Source of the DNA: Actinomadura sp. NAK00032 | GTDB lineage: Bacteria > Actinomycetota > Actinomycetes > Streptosporangiales > Streptosporangiaceae | DNA length: 64,000 nt | Reading direction: 5' to 3' | Assembly: GCF_013364275.1 (NCBI RefSeq) | Contig: NZ_CP054932.1 | Location: forward strand, 7,750,001 to 7,814,000 | Shown: positions 14,064 through 23,046 of the stretch, in pieces | Layout of the letters: each line of letters opens with the position of its first letter | Numbering within the stretch: position 1 is the first letter of the stretch | Program-made: the position numbers and the translations under genes | Notes under the pieces: model-generated | What the model was told of the DNA's origin: nothing | What the model saw: only the letters and a program-made list of their open reading frames with translations | The model's database searches: none

Positions 14064-16060
14064 GCGATCAGGCTTTCGCGCAGGAGCAGGGCGTCCCGCG
14101 CCGCCGCGCTCGTGGCGCTCGCCGGGACCTCGGCGACAAGGGCGAACCGGCCGTACCCGTCCGCCCCCGCCGAGAGCGAGCCGCCGACGGCGGTGGCCCG
14201 CGCGGTGAGGTTCGCCAGGCCCCGGCCCGACCCCTTCCCCAGGCCCGCCTCCCCCTGCCGGGCCGCGCCGTCGTTGCCGACCGTGAGCCGGAACGCCCCC
14301 TTGTGGACGGTGACCGCGATGTGGCAGCGCCGGGCCCGCGCGTGCCGCAGCACGTTCGTGACCGCCTCCCGGAGCACGGCGGCCAGCACGGCGTCCACGG
14401 CGGGCGGCGCGGTGGGCCAGCGCTCCGGGTCCATCCGCACCCGGGCGCCCGCCGCCGCCAGCGCGACGCGCGCCGCGTCCGCCTCCTCGCGCAGCACCAG
14501 GGCCGGCTCGTCCTTCGCGACGGCGTTCGCCTCCGCCCGGGACCGGTCGGCCAGCACGATCAGCTCGGCCAGCTCGCCGCGGGCGCGCACCGGGTCGCTG
14601 CCCGCGACCCGGCGGGCCAGCTCGGCCTTGACCGTGATCGTGGACAGCCCGAGCCCGAGCAGGTCGTGGACGTCCCGGGAGATGCGCAGCCGCTCGTGCA
14701 GCGCCGCCATCCGGGCCAGCCGCTCGCGCGCGGCGGCGACCTCCCGGGCGAGCCGCGGCAGCCGGTCCAGGGCGTACACGATCACGCCGATCTGCACCGA
14801 CACCGCGCAGGTGTAGAGGTGGAACAAGGTGCCGTGCGACGCCCACAGGGCGGGCGCGTACCAGGCCGCGACCGTCGCGCCGAACAGCCACCACGCGACG
14901 CGGCCGGGCGCGACCAGCACCGCCGAGGCGGTCACCAGGCACGCCATCGTCGCCCACTCCCAGCCGAGCAGCGCGAACGGGACGAAGACCAGCGCGAACT
15001 GGACGGCGAACGTCCAGGCCGCGCCCTTCGGCCGCCGCCCGCGCAGCACCGTGCCGGAGTGCCGGAGCTGGATCGCCGCGACCGCGCCGGCCACGACGAC
15101 CGCCGCGCCGATCGTCCACGGGTCCCCGTCCGCGCCCGCCAGCACGTACATGACCTGCTGGACGCCGAAGCCCGCGGTGATGATGGCGAGGATCGTCCAG
15201 GCCAGGCGCGGCTGCGTGACCACTCCCGGCCGCGCGGCCGGGGGCGGCGCGGCCTGCAGCGCGCCGATGATCGAGCGGACGTCGCCGAGCGCGCGGCGCG
15301 CGGTGCGAACCACCTCGTCCAGGTCGGCGCGGGACGGCGCGGCGCCCCGGGCGAGGGCGCGGCGGCTCGCCGCCTCAATGCGGGTGAGCGCCGCGTCCAG
15401 CACGGCGCGCAGGCTGCCGGACGCCGCGATCCGCTCCCGCGCCGCGGCCGCCGCCGCGAACTGCGCGCGGGTGAGGTGCAGCTCCCGGATCAGGCCCGCC
15501 AGCCGGGTGAGCGCGTACATCGACACCCCGACGTTGACGGTCGCCATCACGCAGAACGAGACGCTGTCGGGCGGCCACCCCTGCGCGTGCCGCAGCAGCC
15601 CCTCCGCGCCCGCGATGAGCCCCACCAGCAGCCATGACAGCGGCGGGCGCACCAGCAGCAGCACCGCCCCGGCGAGGAACCCGCCCGCCACCGGGTACCA
15701 GTCGTTGCCGAACACCAGCAGCGGCAGCGCCGCCAGCGCGGCCTGCGCCGCCAGCAGGATCACCGCCCTGCGGGCGCCGGGCCGGAAGGCGCGCGGCCCG
15801 TACAGCACGAACAGCAGCTGCACGCCGAAGACCAGGACGATCACGACCGTGGCCGACACCAGCAGCCGGGACGGGCCGGTCTCGGCCTGCTTGAGCAGCC
15901 GCGTCTGGAGGGTCAGCCCGAAGTAGAGGACGATGATCGCGCGGACGAGCAGGGGCGTGCGGTCGCCCCGGCCGGGCCCGCCGCCCCCGCCGTCGTCATC
16001 GCCGTCGTCGCCGCCGTCGCCGCCGTTCAGGACGCGTGCGACACGCCACGTCCGCACCAC
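14060..16060 (-). CDS. NarL-type sensor histidine kinase with a duplicated, partly inactive front half
   Basis: 666 aa. Two successive units of membrane helices plus HisKA_3-like helices. The first unit (helices about 35-185, helix region 190-270) has the EVVRTARRALGDVRSIIGAL helix but no phospho-acceptor His and no ATPase domain. The second unit (helices about 285-430) is complete: RISRDVHDLLGLG with His465, then HATPase with EAVTNVLRHARA and GKGSGRGLANL. N-terminus has a Gly/Asp-rich stretch. The likely partner response regulator is at 18531, separated by a LuxR gene. GTG start preceded by AGGGGGA. Confidence 0.88.
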   Translation of the reverse strand: MVRTWRVARVLNGGDGGDDGDDDGGGGGPGRGDRTPLLVRAIIVLYFGLTLQTRLLKQAETGPSRLLVSATVVIVLVFGVQLLFVLYGPRAFRPGARRAVILLAAQAALAALPLLVFGNDWYPVAGGFLAGAVLLLVRPPLSWLLVGLIAGAEGLLRHAQGWPPDSVSFCVMATVNVGVSMYALTRLAGLIRELHLTRAQFAAAAAARERIAASGSLRAVLDAALTRIEAASRRALARGAAPSRADLDEVVRTARRALGDVRSIIGALQAAPPPAARPGVVTQPRLAWTILAIITAGFGVQQVMYVLAGADGDPWTIGAAVVVAGAVAAIQLRHSGTVLRGRRPKGAAWTFAVQFALVFVPFALLGWEWATMACLVTASAVLVAPGRVAWWLFGATVAAWYAPALWASHGTLFHLYTCAVSVQIGVIVYALDRLPRLAREVAAARERLARMAALHERLRISRDVHDLLGLGLSTITVKAELARRVAGSDPVRARGELAELIVLADRSRAEANAVAKDEPALVLREEADAARVALAAAGARVRMDPERWPTAPPAVDAVLAAVLREAVTNVLRHARARRCHIAVTVHKGAFRLTVGNDGAARQGEAGLGKGSGRGLANLTARATAVGGSLSAGADGYGRFALVAEVPASATSAAARDALLLRESLIA

Positions 16061-16166
16061 CGGTCCCCCTCACCACCGCCTCTTCGATGATGAGTTGCCC
16101 GGACTCCTCGATCAAGGGAAATGATCGGACGAATGGCCATATGGCGCTGCAGATCAATCGTTTGCG

Positions 16167-18416
16167 TCAGGCGGACCGGTGCTCCCGGCCGCCGGCGGCG
16201 GGCAGGCACCGGTGCAGCTCCGCGCGGGACGCCACGCCGAGCTTCGGGAACGCCTTGTAGAGGTGGTAGGCGACGGTCCGGTGGCTCAGCCCCAGCCGGG
16301 CCGCGATCTGCCGGTTCGTCGCGCCGGTCGTCGCCATCCGGACGACCTGGAGCTCCTGCGCGGTGAGGCTGCCGGACGGGTGCCCGGCAGCGTCCGGCGG
16401 GGCGGTGCCCTCCCCCGCCGCGCGCAGCTCGCGGCGCGCCCGCTCCGCCCACGGGACCGCGCCGAGCCGCTCGAAGACCTCCAGCGCGGCGCGCAGCCGC
16501 GTCCTGGCCCGCGTGCGGCGCCGCGCGCGGCGCAGCCATTCGCCGTACAGCAGCTCCGTGCGGGCGCGCTCGAACGGGCGGTCGGCCCCGTGGTGCGCCC
16601 GCAGCGCGAGCGTGAAGTGCCGCTCCACGGCGGCGGGGTCGTTCGCCAGCAGCGCCCGGCATCGACGCGCGGCGCCGTCCGCCCAGGGCCGTCCGGTCTC
16701 CCGGGCGAAGGCCTCCAGCCGCTCCATCGGTCCGGCGGCGGCCTCGGGACGGCCCGCCGCGACCGCAGCCTCCACGTGGTCGGCGAGGGAAAGGAAGGCC
16801 GCAGGCGGAGACGCGGCCGGGTCCCGGTGCAGCTCGCGGAAACGCTCCAGCGCGTCGCCCGGACGGCCGAGGCCCAGGGAGAGGAGTGCGAGCGCGTCGC
16901 CGACGCACGCGCCGGCGGCCCCGTCGGCGGACAGCGCGCGGCAGCGCACCTCGTTGCCCTCGGTCGCCGCCTGCCGCGCCCGGACCGAGGCCGCCGCCGC
17001 GACCAGGCGGCGCGACCCGGACCGCTCGGCCGCCTCGCGCGCCTCGTCCGCCAGCGCCCGCGCCGCGCCGTGGTCGCCGAGGACGAGCCGGGCCCGCGCC
17101 TCGGCGATGAGCGCGCGGGGCAGCAGCGCGGCCGGCCCGCCCGTGCGGCAGTCGGCGGCGAGCGCGGCGGACAGCTCGGCGGCGGCCGCGTCGTCGCCGG
17201 TCAGCAGCGCGCCCTCGGCGGCCAGGAGGCGGCGGCGCGGATCGGCCGCGTCCCGGAAGTGAGGGGCGAGCCGCCCGGCGGTCGCCACGTCGCCGTCGAG
17301 CAGGGCCAGCGCCAGCCGCGCCCCGGCGGACGGCTCGTCCATCCCGGCGGACGCGTCGCGGGCCGTCGCCCGGTCGCCGGCCAGCCAGGCCAGGATCACG
17401 GCCTCGTCCAGGCCCACGGCGGCGAGCGCGCGGTGCGCCGCAGCGCGTCGCGCGGCCGGGACGCCCTGGTAGGCGGCGGCGCGGGCGAGCGGATGGGGGA
17501 AGCGGACCGCGTCCTCGGTGAGGTGGACGAGGCCCGCCTCTTCTGCCGCGTCCAGCGCGTCGAACGGCACGTCCAGGCTCCGCGCCGCCGCCGCGACGGC
17601 GCCGGGCGAGCCGGTGTCGTCGGCCGCCGCGACGGCCAGCAGCAGCCGCGCGGCCCGGGGCAGGCCCTCGACGGCCCGCGCGAACTCCGCCGGCACCCGC
17701 GCGAACCGGGCGGACCCGGCGGCCGGGAAGCCGAGCAGGGCCAGCGGGTTGCCGCCCGCCCAGCGGGCGGCGTCCGCGCGCCGCGCGGCGGGCAGCTCCG
17801 GCGCCCGCTCCGCGAGCAGGCGCTCGGCCGCGTCGTCGGCGAGACCCGCCAGCGGCAGCTCGGGCACGCCGGTGCGCGACCAGGCGTGCGGGGCCGCGCC
17901 CGCGATCCCGTCGCGGACCGCGATGACGATCGCGAGGCCGGACCCGGCCGCGCGGCGCGCGGCGAACAGCAGCGCGTCCGCCGACGCCCGGTCGAGCCAG
18001 TGCGCGTCGTCGACCAGGCACAGCAGCGGCTCGCCCGCCGCCAGTTCGGTGAGCAGCGCCAGCAGTGCGGGCCCGACGAGCAGGCGGGCCCGCGCGCGGG
18101 GCGGGACCGGGCCGAGCGCGGCCCGCACGGCCGCCGCGTGCGGGGCGGGCAGCCGCTCCACCAGGTCCGCGCGGCCGGCGAGGAGCAGCTGCAGCGCCGC
18201 GAACGGGAGGGCGGCCTCGGCCTCGATCCCGGTCCAGCGCAGGACGCGCATCCCTCCGGCGGCCGACTCCGCGTGGTCGAGCAGCGCGGACTTGCCGATC
18301 CCGGCCTCACCGCGCACGATCAGCGCGCCGCCGCCCGTCCCGGCGCGGGCGCGCTCCAGCAGCAGGCCGATCTCCTCCTGCTCGGCCGACCGCCCGTACA
18401 GCGTTTCCCCCAGCAT
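16167..18416 (-). CDS. Large LuxR-family ATP-binding transcriptional regulator (LAL type)
   Basis: 749 aa. An N-terminal AAA/NB-ARC-like ATPase (GRSAEQEEI, Walker A GEAGIGKSALL near residue 35, Walker B LLCLVDDAHWLD) is followed by a long Ala-rich TPR-like helical middle and a C-terminal LuxR HTH (SLTAQELQVVRMATTGATNRQIAARLGLS, split here for length: the HTH spans about residues 680-740). ATG at 18416 chosen because family members start with MLxxxLxGR; 16 further codons upstream are open. Placed between a kinase and a NarL regulator, all on the same strand. Confidence 0.87.
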   Translation of the reverse strand: MLGETLYGRSAEQEEIGLLLERARAGTGGGALIVRGEAGIGKSALLDHAESAAGGMRVLRWTGIEAEAALPFAALQLLLAGRADLVERLPAPHAAAVRAALGPVPPRARARLLVGPALLALLTELAAGEPLLCLVDDAHWLDRASADALLFAARRAAGSGLAIVIAVRDGIAGAAPHAWSRTGVPELPLAGLADDAAERLLAERAPELPAARRADAARWAGGNPLALLGFPAAGSARFARVPAEFARAVEGLPRAARLLLAVAAADDTGSPGAVAAAARSLDVPFDALDAAEEAGLVHLTEDAVRFPHPLARAAAYQGVPAARRAAAHRALAAVGLDEAVILAWLAGDRATARDASAGMDEPSAGARLALALLDGDVATAGRLAPHFRDAADPRRRLLAAEGALLTGDDAAAAELSAALAADCRTGGPAALLPRALIAEARARLVLGDHGAARALADEAREAAERSGSRRLVAAAASVRARQAATEGNEVRCRALSADGAAGACVGDALALLSLGLGRPGDALERFRELHRDPAASPPAAFLSLADHVEAAVAAGRPEAAAGPMERLEAFARETGRPWADGAARRCRALLANDPAAVERHFTLALRAHHGADRPFERARTELLYGEWLRRARRRTRARTRLRAALEVFERLGAVPWAERARRELRAAGEGTAPPDAAGHPSGSLTAQELQVVRMATTGATNRQIAARLGLSHRTVAYHLYKAFPKLGVASRAELHRCLPAAGGREHRSA

Positions 18417-18530
18417 GCTCAAATGCTCGCAAAGGGCCCGCCCCCGGCCCAGTGCGTGCGGCACCGATCCGTGTATGGATCGCGCAGGAGCCCGACTATG
18501 CGTTCCTCATATACGGCCTCATATACGGCC

Positions 18531-19190
18531 TCACACCCAGCCGAACTCGGCGGCGATGCGCACGGCGTCGATGCGGTTGCGCGCGTTGAGCTTGCTGATG
18601 CAGCTCGCCAGGTAGTTGCGGACGGTCCCGGTCGTCAGCGTGAGCACCAGCGCGATGTCGTCCACCCCGGCGCCCTCGGCCGCCAGCCGCAGCACCTCGG
18701 TCTCCCGGGCGGTGAGCGGGCTCGCGGGCTGCCGCAGCGCCACCAGCGCGAGCTGCGGGTCCACCACCTGCTCGCCCGCCGCCACCCGGCGGATCGCGTC
18801 GGCCAGGTCGGCGGGCGGGACGTCCTTGAGGACGAACCCGTGCACGTGGGCGTCCAGCGCCCGGCGCAGGTGCCCGGGACGGCCGAGACCGGTCAGGATC
18901 AGCACCCGGCACTCGGGCAGCCGGTCGTGCAGCTCCGCCGCCGCGGTCACCCCGTCCACCTCGGGCAGGTCGATGTCCAGCACCGCGACGTCCGGGCGGT
19001 GCGCGAGCGCGGCGGCGACGATCGCGTCGCCGCTGCCGACCTCGGCGACCACGTCGAGGTCGGGTTCCAGGCCGAGCAGCCCGGCGAGGGCGCCGCGCAG
19101 CAGCGCGACGTCCTCGGCGAGCAGGATCCGGACCGGCCCGGGCACCCTGCCCGCCGGCGGCCGGGTCAGATCAGTGTCCGCTCCTGTCAT
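18531..19190 (-). CDS. NarL/FixJ-family response regulator
   Basis: 219 aa. Receiver domain: LLAEDVALLRGALAGLL (acidic pocket), VAVLDIDLPEVDG (phospho-acceptor Asp), LILTGLG and FVLKD. C-terminal LuxR HTH: LTARETEVLRLAAEG...GTVRNYLASCISKLNARNR. It resembles DesR-type regulators and likely receives phosphate from the kinase at 14060. The ATG at 19190 lies inside the end of the TetR gene (20-bp overlap); a GTG at 19145 right before the receiver domain is a possible alternative. Confidence 0.87.
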   Translation of the reverse strand: MTGADTDLTRPPAGRVPGPVRILLAEDVALLRGALAGLLGLEPDLDVVAEVGSGDAIVAAALAHRPDVAVLDIDLPEVDGVTAAAELHDRLPECRVLILTGLGRPGHLRRALDAHVHGFVLKDVPPADLADAIRRVAAGEQVVDPQLALVALRQPASPLTARETEVLRLAAEGAGVDDIALVLTLTTGTVRNYLASCISKLNARNRIDAVRIAAEFGWV

Positions 19191-19869
19191 GGTCGACCAC
19201 ATCCTTCGGCTCCGGCGGCTCGCGGAAGACCGCCCGGATGAACAGCTCGGTGTGCCGCATGCACCGCTCCCGCGCCGCCCGCCGCGACTCGGTGTCGGCG
19301 TCGGCGTGCAGCCACAGCAGCCGGGCCTGCCCGACGGGCCCGAACAGCGCCCAGGCGAGGTCGGCGGGGCGGCCAAGGCCGGCGGGGATCCGCCCGGTGT
19401 CGATCCAGTGCTGGAACAGCCCGCCCGCCTCCTCCATCGACCTGGCGATCGTGCTGCCGAGGTCCATCTCGTGGACGAGGCCGTCGCGGACCATCAGGCT
19501 GATGAACAGCCGGCCGTTCGGCGAGTCCCAGGCGTCCAGCACGCTGGTCACCAGGGCGCGCAGGTACCGCGCCGGGTCCCGGTCGGCCAGCTCCGGGTCC
19601 AGGCCGTCGCGTCCGGCCATCAGCCGCTGCGGCCCGAGCCCGGACACCGCGGCGTCGAAGATGGCCTGCTTGCTGGGGAAGTGCGCGTACAGCACGCTCT
19701 CGCTGAGCCCGACCTCGCGGGCGATCGCGCGGATCGACGTGCCCGCGTAGCCCTTCTGCGCGAAGAGCCGCAGCGCGGCGTCGACCAGCGCCGCCTTGGT
19801 GTCGCCCGCCTCCGCCTTGGGCGGGCGGCCCGGCCGCCGCCGGACCGCCCGGTCCCCCGTCTTCGTCAC
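19171..19869 (-). CDS. TetR-family regulator
   Basis: 232 aa. The N-terminal HTH is textbook: AALVDAALRLFAQKGYAGTSIRAIAREVGLSESVLY (about residues 27-62, with the YxHFPSK recognition end). The C-terminal ligand domain has no recognisable specificity. GTG start preceded by AGGAGG. It is encoded 35 bp after the membrane-protein gene 19905-20915 and presumably represses it; a palindromic site is found upstream of that gene. Confidence 0.9.
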   Translation of the reverse strand: MTKTGDRAVRRRPGRPPKAEAGDTKAALVDAALRLFAQKGYAGTSIRAIAREVGLSESVLYAHFPSKQAIFDAAVSGLGPQRLMAGRDGLDPELADRDPARYLRALVTSVLDAWDSPNGRLFISLMVRDGLVHEMDLGSTIARSMEEAGGLFQHWIDTGRIPAGLGRPADLAWALFGPVGQARLLWLHADADTESRRAARERCMRHTELFIRAVFREPPEPKDVVDHDRSGH

Positions 19870-19904
19870 TCCGCACCTCCTGCTCCCATCAAAGCACCGG
19901 TCGG

Positions 19905-20915
19905 CTAGGCGCCGGCGGGGTGGGCGGCCTCCGTTTCCGCGCGCTCCCCGGCCGTCTCCTCCGCCGCGCGGGCCCCGTGCCGGACGACCTTCGGCGACAG
20001 GACGAGCGCGATCCCGGCGACCGCCCACAGCGTGAGCACCAGGAGCGGCCGGCCGATCGCGTTGCCGTCGAAGTAGACGACGTTGCGGACGGCCTCGGCG
20101 AACGCCCCGAGCGGCAGCCACTCGCCGACCGCCGCGTACCAGGTCGGGACGAACTCCGACCCGAGCGGGCCGCCGCTGGCGGGGGCCCCGACGGGGACGA
20201 ACAGGAGCACGGCGAGCGCCGCCGCGGGCGGGCCCACGACGCGCAGGAGGCCGCCGGTGACCGTCGCGACGGCGAACACCAGGAAGGAGGCGAGCCCCCA
20301 CAGCGCCCAGGGCGAGCCGACGAGCGCGCCCGTCATCCCGTCCGCGACCCAGGCGACGCCGCCGCCGACCAGCAGCGCCCCGGTCAGGGCCAGGCCGATG
20401 CGCCGGCCGGCGCCCGCCCGCGGCACCAGGAAGACCATCAGCGCGGCGAGGATCACGCCGGGGATGATGGCGCTGACCGCGAGGAAGAACGCGGAGATGC
20501 CGTTGCTGTCGCCCTCGGGCAGCGCCCGGATGTCCTGGACCTGGACCTGCTGGCCGGTCGCGGTCCCGACCTGGTGGAACACCTCGGTGATCAGGGTCGT
20601 CTCGATCTTCCCGGCCGAGCTGGCGACGATCAGCCGCGCGCCGCCCTGGCCGGGGACGAACACCCCGTCCACCTCGCGGTCCAGCAGCGCCTGGCGGGCG
20701 GCCTTCTCGTCGGTGTAGTGCTCGATGTCGAACGCGCCGTCCATGCGGGCGTCCAGGGTGGTGCCGACCTTGGCGGCGACGGCCTGCGGGCCGACGACCG
20801 CCACCGGCACCTCGTGCGGCTTCGGGCTGTGCAGGGCGCCGAGGAAGGACCCCGCGAACAGCATCCCGAGCAGTGTCGCCGCAACAAGCACGGCGATGGG
20901 CTTGCGTGCGTTCAT
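19905..20915 (-). CDS. ABC-2/YhgE-like membrane protein (putative exporter permease)
   Basis: 336 aa. One N-terminal membrane helix (IAVLVAATLLGMLFAGSFLGAL), a roughly 110-residue extracytoplasmic domain ending in VQDIRALPEGDSNGISAFFLAV, then about five more helices. This layout matches ABC-2-type or Pip/YhgE (DUF3533-like) export proteins. No ATPase gene is adjacent. Co-transcribed with the TetR gene. ATG preceded by AGGAGG with 7 nt spacing. Confidence 0.8.
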   Translation of the reverse strand: MNARKPIAVLVAATLLGMLFAGSFLGALHSPKPHEVPVAVVGPQAVAAKVGTTLDARMDGAFDIEHYTDEKAARQALLDREVDGVFVPGQGGARLIVASSAGKIETTLITEVFHQVGTATGQQVQVQDIRALPEGDSNGISAFFLAVSAIIPGVILAALMVFLVPRAGAGRRIGLALTGALLVGGGVAWVADGMTGALVGSPWALWGLASFLVFAVATVTGGLLRVVGPPAAALAVLLFVPVGAPASGGPLGSEFVPTWYAAVGEWLPLGAFAEAVRNVVYFDGNAIGRPLLVLTLWAVAGIALVLSPKVVRHGARAAEETAGERAETEAAHPAGA

Positions 20916-20971
20916 CACCAGACCTCCTGGTCTGTCGCGTACTGGTGTGTCGCGAACCGTTGCCTCAAAAC

Positions 20972-20989
20972 TAATCGCTCGTTCGTTTA
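20972..20989. promoter_or_regulatory. Candidate TetR operator
   Basis: TAATCGCTCGTTCGTTTA is an imperfect palindrome (12 of 18 positions symmetric, with CG dinucleotides spaced every 4 bp) located 57 bp upstream of the membrane-protein start, in an AT-rich pocket. Typical for a TetR-repressed promoter; not tested. Confidence 0.4.
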
Positions 20990-21106
20990 TTTTCCAGTCC
21001 GGGCCGGGATGACGCCCGTCACATGGCGGATCCGCCCCGCGCCGGGCGGCTCTAGAGTCGGCTTCGCCGCCCTCGATCAGGTGCGGCGAAGCTGCGAGGA
21101 GGCCGC

Positions 21107-21778
21107 GTGTTCTACGGTTTGGCGTCGCATACCGCGGGGCCCCTGCTCCGGTTGCTGCTCCGGCCGCGCGTCGAGGGGCGGGCCAACATCCCCGCCGAGG
21201 GCCGGATCATCCTGGCCTGCAACCACCTGTCGTTCGTCGACACGTTCGTGCTGTCGCCCGTCGTCAGCCGCCGCGTCGCCTACCTGGCCAAGGCCGAGTA
21301 CTTCGAGGTCCCCGGGCTGGGCGGGCGCCTGCTGCGGCGGGCGCTGCTCGCGCTCGGGAACGTGCCGATCAGGCGCGGCCCGACCCGCGAGGCCGTCCGC
21401 GCGCTGGAACGCGCCGGCGCCGTGCTGCTGGACGAGGGCGCGGTGGCGATCTTCCCGGAGGGCAGCCGCTCCCCCGACGGGCGGCTCTACCGCGGCCGCA
21501 CGGGCGTCGCGTGGCTGGCGCTGGCGACCGGCGCCCAGGTCGTCCCGGTGGCCATCGAGGGCGCCGAGCGGATCATCCCGCTCGGCACGTGGCGCCCCCG
21601 GCTCGGCACCCGCCCCCGGATCCGCTTCGGCGAGCCGATGGACTTCTCCCGCTACGCCGGCGCCGACCTCCCGCCGGGACGGCTGCGCCGCGTCGTCACC
21701 GACGAGATCATGAACGCCGTCCGCAAGCTCTCCGGGCAGGAGTACGCGGGCGAGTACAACCCGCGCGCCGAACCCTGA
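21107..21778 (+). CDS. 1-acyl-sn-glycerol-3-phosphate acyltransferase (PlsC)
   Basis: 223 aa, standard PlsC length. Motifs: NHLSFVDT (HX4D), VPIRRG, FPEGSRSPDG and VPVAIEGAERI. It should acylate lysophosphatidic acid at the membrane. GTG start with GAGGAGG upstream. Monocistronic. Compared with the PlsC at 6590 it has no N-terminal extension, consistent with a general phospholipid role. Confidence 0.9.
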   Translation: MFYGLASHTAGPLLRLLLRPRVEGRANIPAEGRIILACNHLSFVDTFVLSPVVSRRVAYLAKAEYFEVPGLGGRLLRRALLALGNVPIRRGPTREAVRALERAGAVLLDEGAVAIFPEGSRSPDGRLYRGRTGVAWLALATGAQVVPVAIEGAERIIPLGTWRPRLGTRPRIRFGEPMDFSRYAGADLPPGRLRRVVTDEIMNAVRKLSGQEYAGEYNPRAEP

Positions 21779-21961
21779 CCCCCGGCGCCCCTCGGACGCC
21801 GGTTAGGGACGTGACCTCGGCAAGGTTGCGGACAGACCGGTGTGCGGCGCGTGGTGACATTTGAAAAACGGCCCTCGGCAGGGCGGGGACGGGCGGCCTA
21901 GGCTGGTCGCGTCCGTCCCGCAGAACCCGACACCATGAGCACAGAACCGGCGGGGGCCGCC

Positions 21962-22933
21962 GTGAGCGACGAGTTGACGCACCGTGTGCTGCCCTACGAC
22001 GGGGTGGACGAGTACCTCGGCGGCGCCGTGCCGTTCCTGCGGGACGGCGTCGCGGCGGGCGACCGCGTCCTCGCCGTCTGCGGCACCGCGCGCGAGATGC
22101 TGCTGCGCGACGCCCTCGGCGACGCCGCGGGCGCGGTCCGGTTCACCGCCGCCGCCGACTGGTACGCCCACCCGTCCCGGACCCTCGCCGACTGCCTGGG
22201 CGACGCCGCCGAGAGCGCCCGCCAGGGCCGCCGGCTGCGGCTGCTCGGCGAGCCGGCGTGGGCGACGCGGCCGCCGCTGGAGGTCGTCGAATGGGAGCGG
22301 GCCGAAGCGCTGGTCAACATCGCGCTGCGCGGCACCGGCGCGTCCGTCCTGTGCCCGTACGCCGCCAGCCTGCCCGCCGCCGTCGTCGCGGCCGGCCGCA
22401 AGACCCACCCCGAGACGGTGCGCGGCACCAGCGCCCGGCCCAACCCCGGCTTCGTCGACCCGTGGACGTTCTGCGCCCGCTGCGACGCCGACCCGCTGCC
22501 CCCGCCGCCGCCCGAAGCCGACGCGCTGCCCCTCGACGACCACCCCGACCTGTACTGGCTGCGCGCCTGGGTCACCGACTGCGCGCGGCAGACGCCGCTG
22601 CCCGAGGAGGGCGTGCAGCGGCTGCTGGTCGCGGCCACCGAGGTCGTCACCAACGCGCTCCGGCACGGCGCGCCGCCCGTCGTCCTGCGGATGTGGGCCG
22701 ACGCCCCCGGCGGGGAGGCCTCCCTCGTCTGCGAGGTCGCCGACGCGGGGCGGTGGCCGCCCGGCACCGGGTACGGGCTGCTCCCGCCGCGCCCGGAGGG
22801 CACCCCCGCCGGCGGGCGGTTCGGCCTGTGGGCCGTGCGCCTGCTGTGCTCCACCGTCCAGATCCGGACAGGAGAGGAGGGCACCACCGTCCGGCTCCGG
22901 CTCGCGCTCCCCCGCGCGGGCGGCAGCGGGTAG
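21962..22933 (+). CDS. MEDS-domain protein with anti-sigma-type ATPase domain (RsbA-like)
   Basis: 323 aa. Residues about 1-165: MEDS domain (LPYDGVDEYLGGAVPFLRDGVAAGDRVL, LCPYAASLP). Residues about 190-320: HATPase_c_2 kinase domain of the RsbW/anti-sigma kind with EVVTNALRHGAPP and FGLWAVRLLC. Such proteins control sigma-factor partner switching. GTG at 21962 chosen for its GGGGG ribosome site; an in-frame ATG at 21935 is possible. Two further MEDS genes follow on the same strand. Confidence 0.83.
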   Translation: MSDELTHRVLPYDGVDEYLGGAVPFLRDGVAAGDRVLAVCGTAREMLLRDALGDAAGAVRFTAAADWYAHPSRTLADCLGDAAESARQGRRLRLLGEPAWATRPPLEVVEWERAEALVNIALRGTGASVLCPYAASLPAAVVAAGRKTHPETVRGTSARPNPGFVDPWTFCARCDADPLPPPPPEADALPLDDHPDLYWLRAWVTDCARQTPLPEEGVQRLLVAATEVVTNALRHGAPPVVLRMWADAPGGEASLVCEVADAGRWPPGTGYGLLPPRPEGTPAGGRFGLWAVRLLCSTVQIRTGEEGTTVRLRLALPRAGGSG

Positions 22934-23046
22934 CCGACCGGACGCCGCCTGATCAACGGAGCGTGAGGGATTCCCTGCGTTGGGCTTCCCAAAGCTCCCG
23001 GGCGGCGTACCCTGAACAGATCCGCCCCGAACCCGATGGGCAGGCC

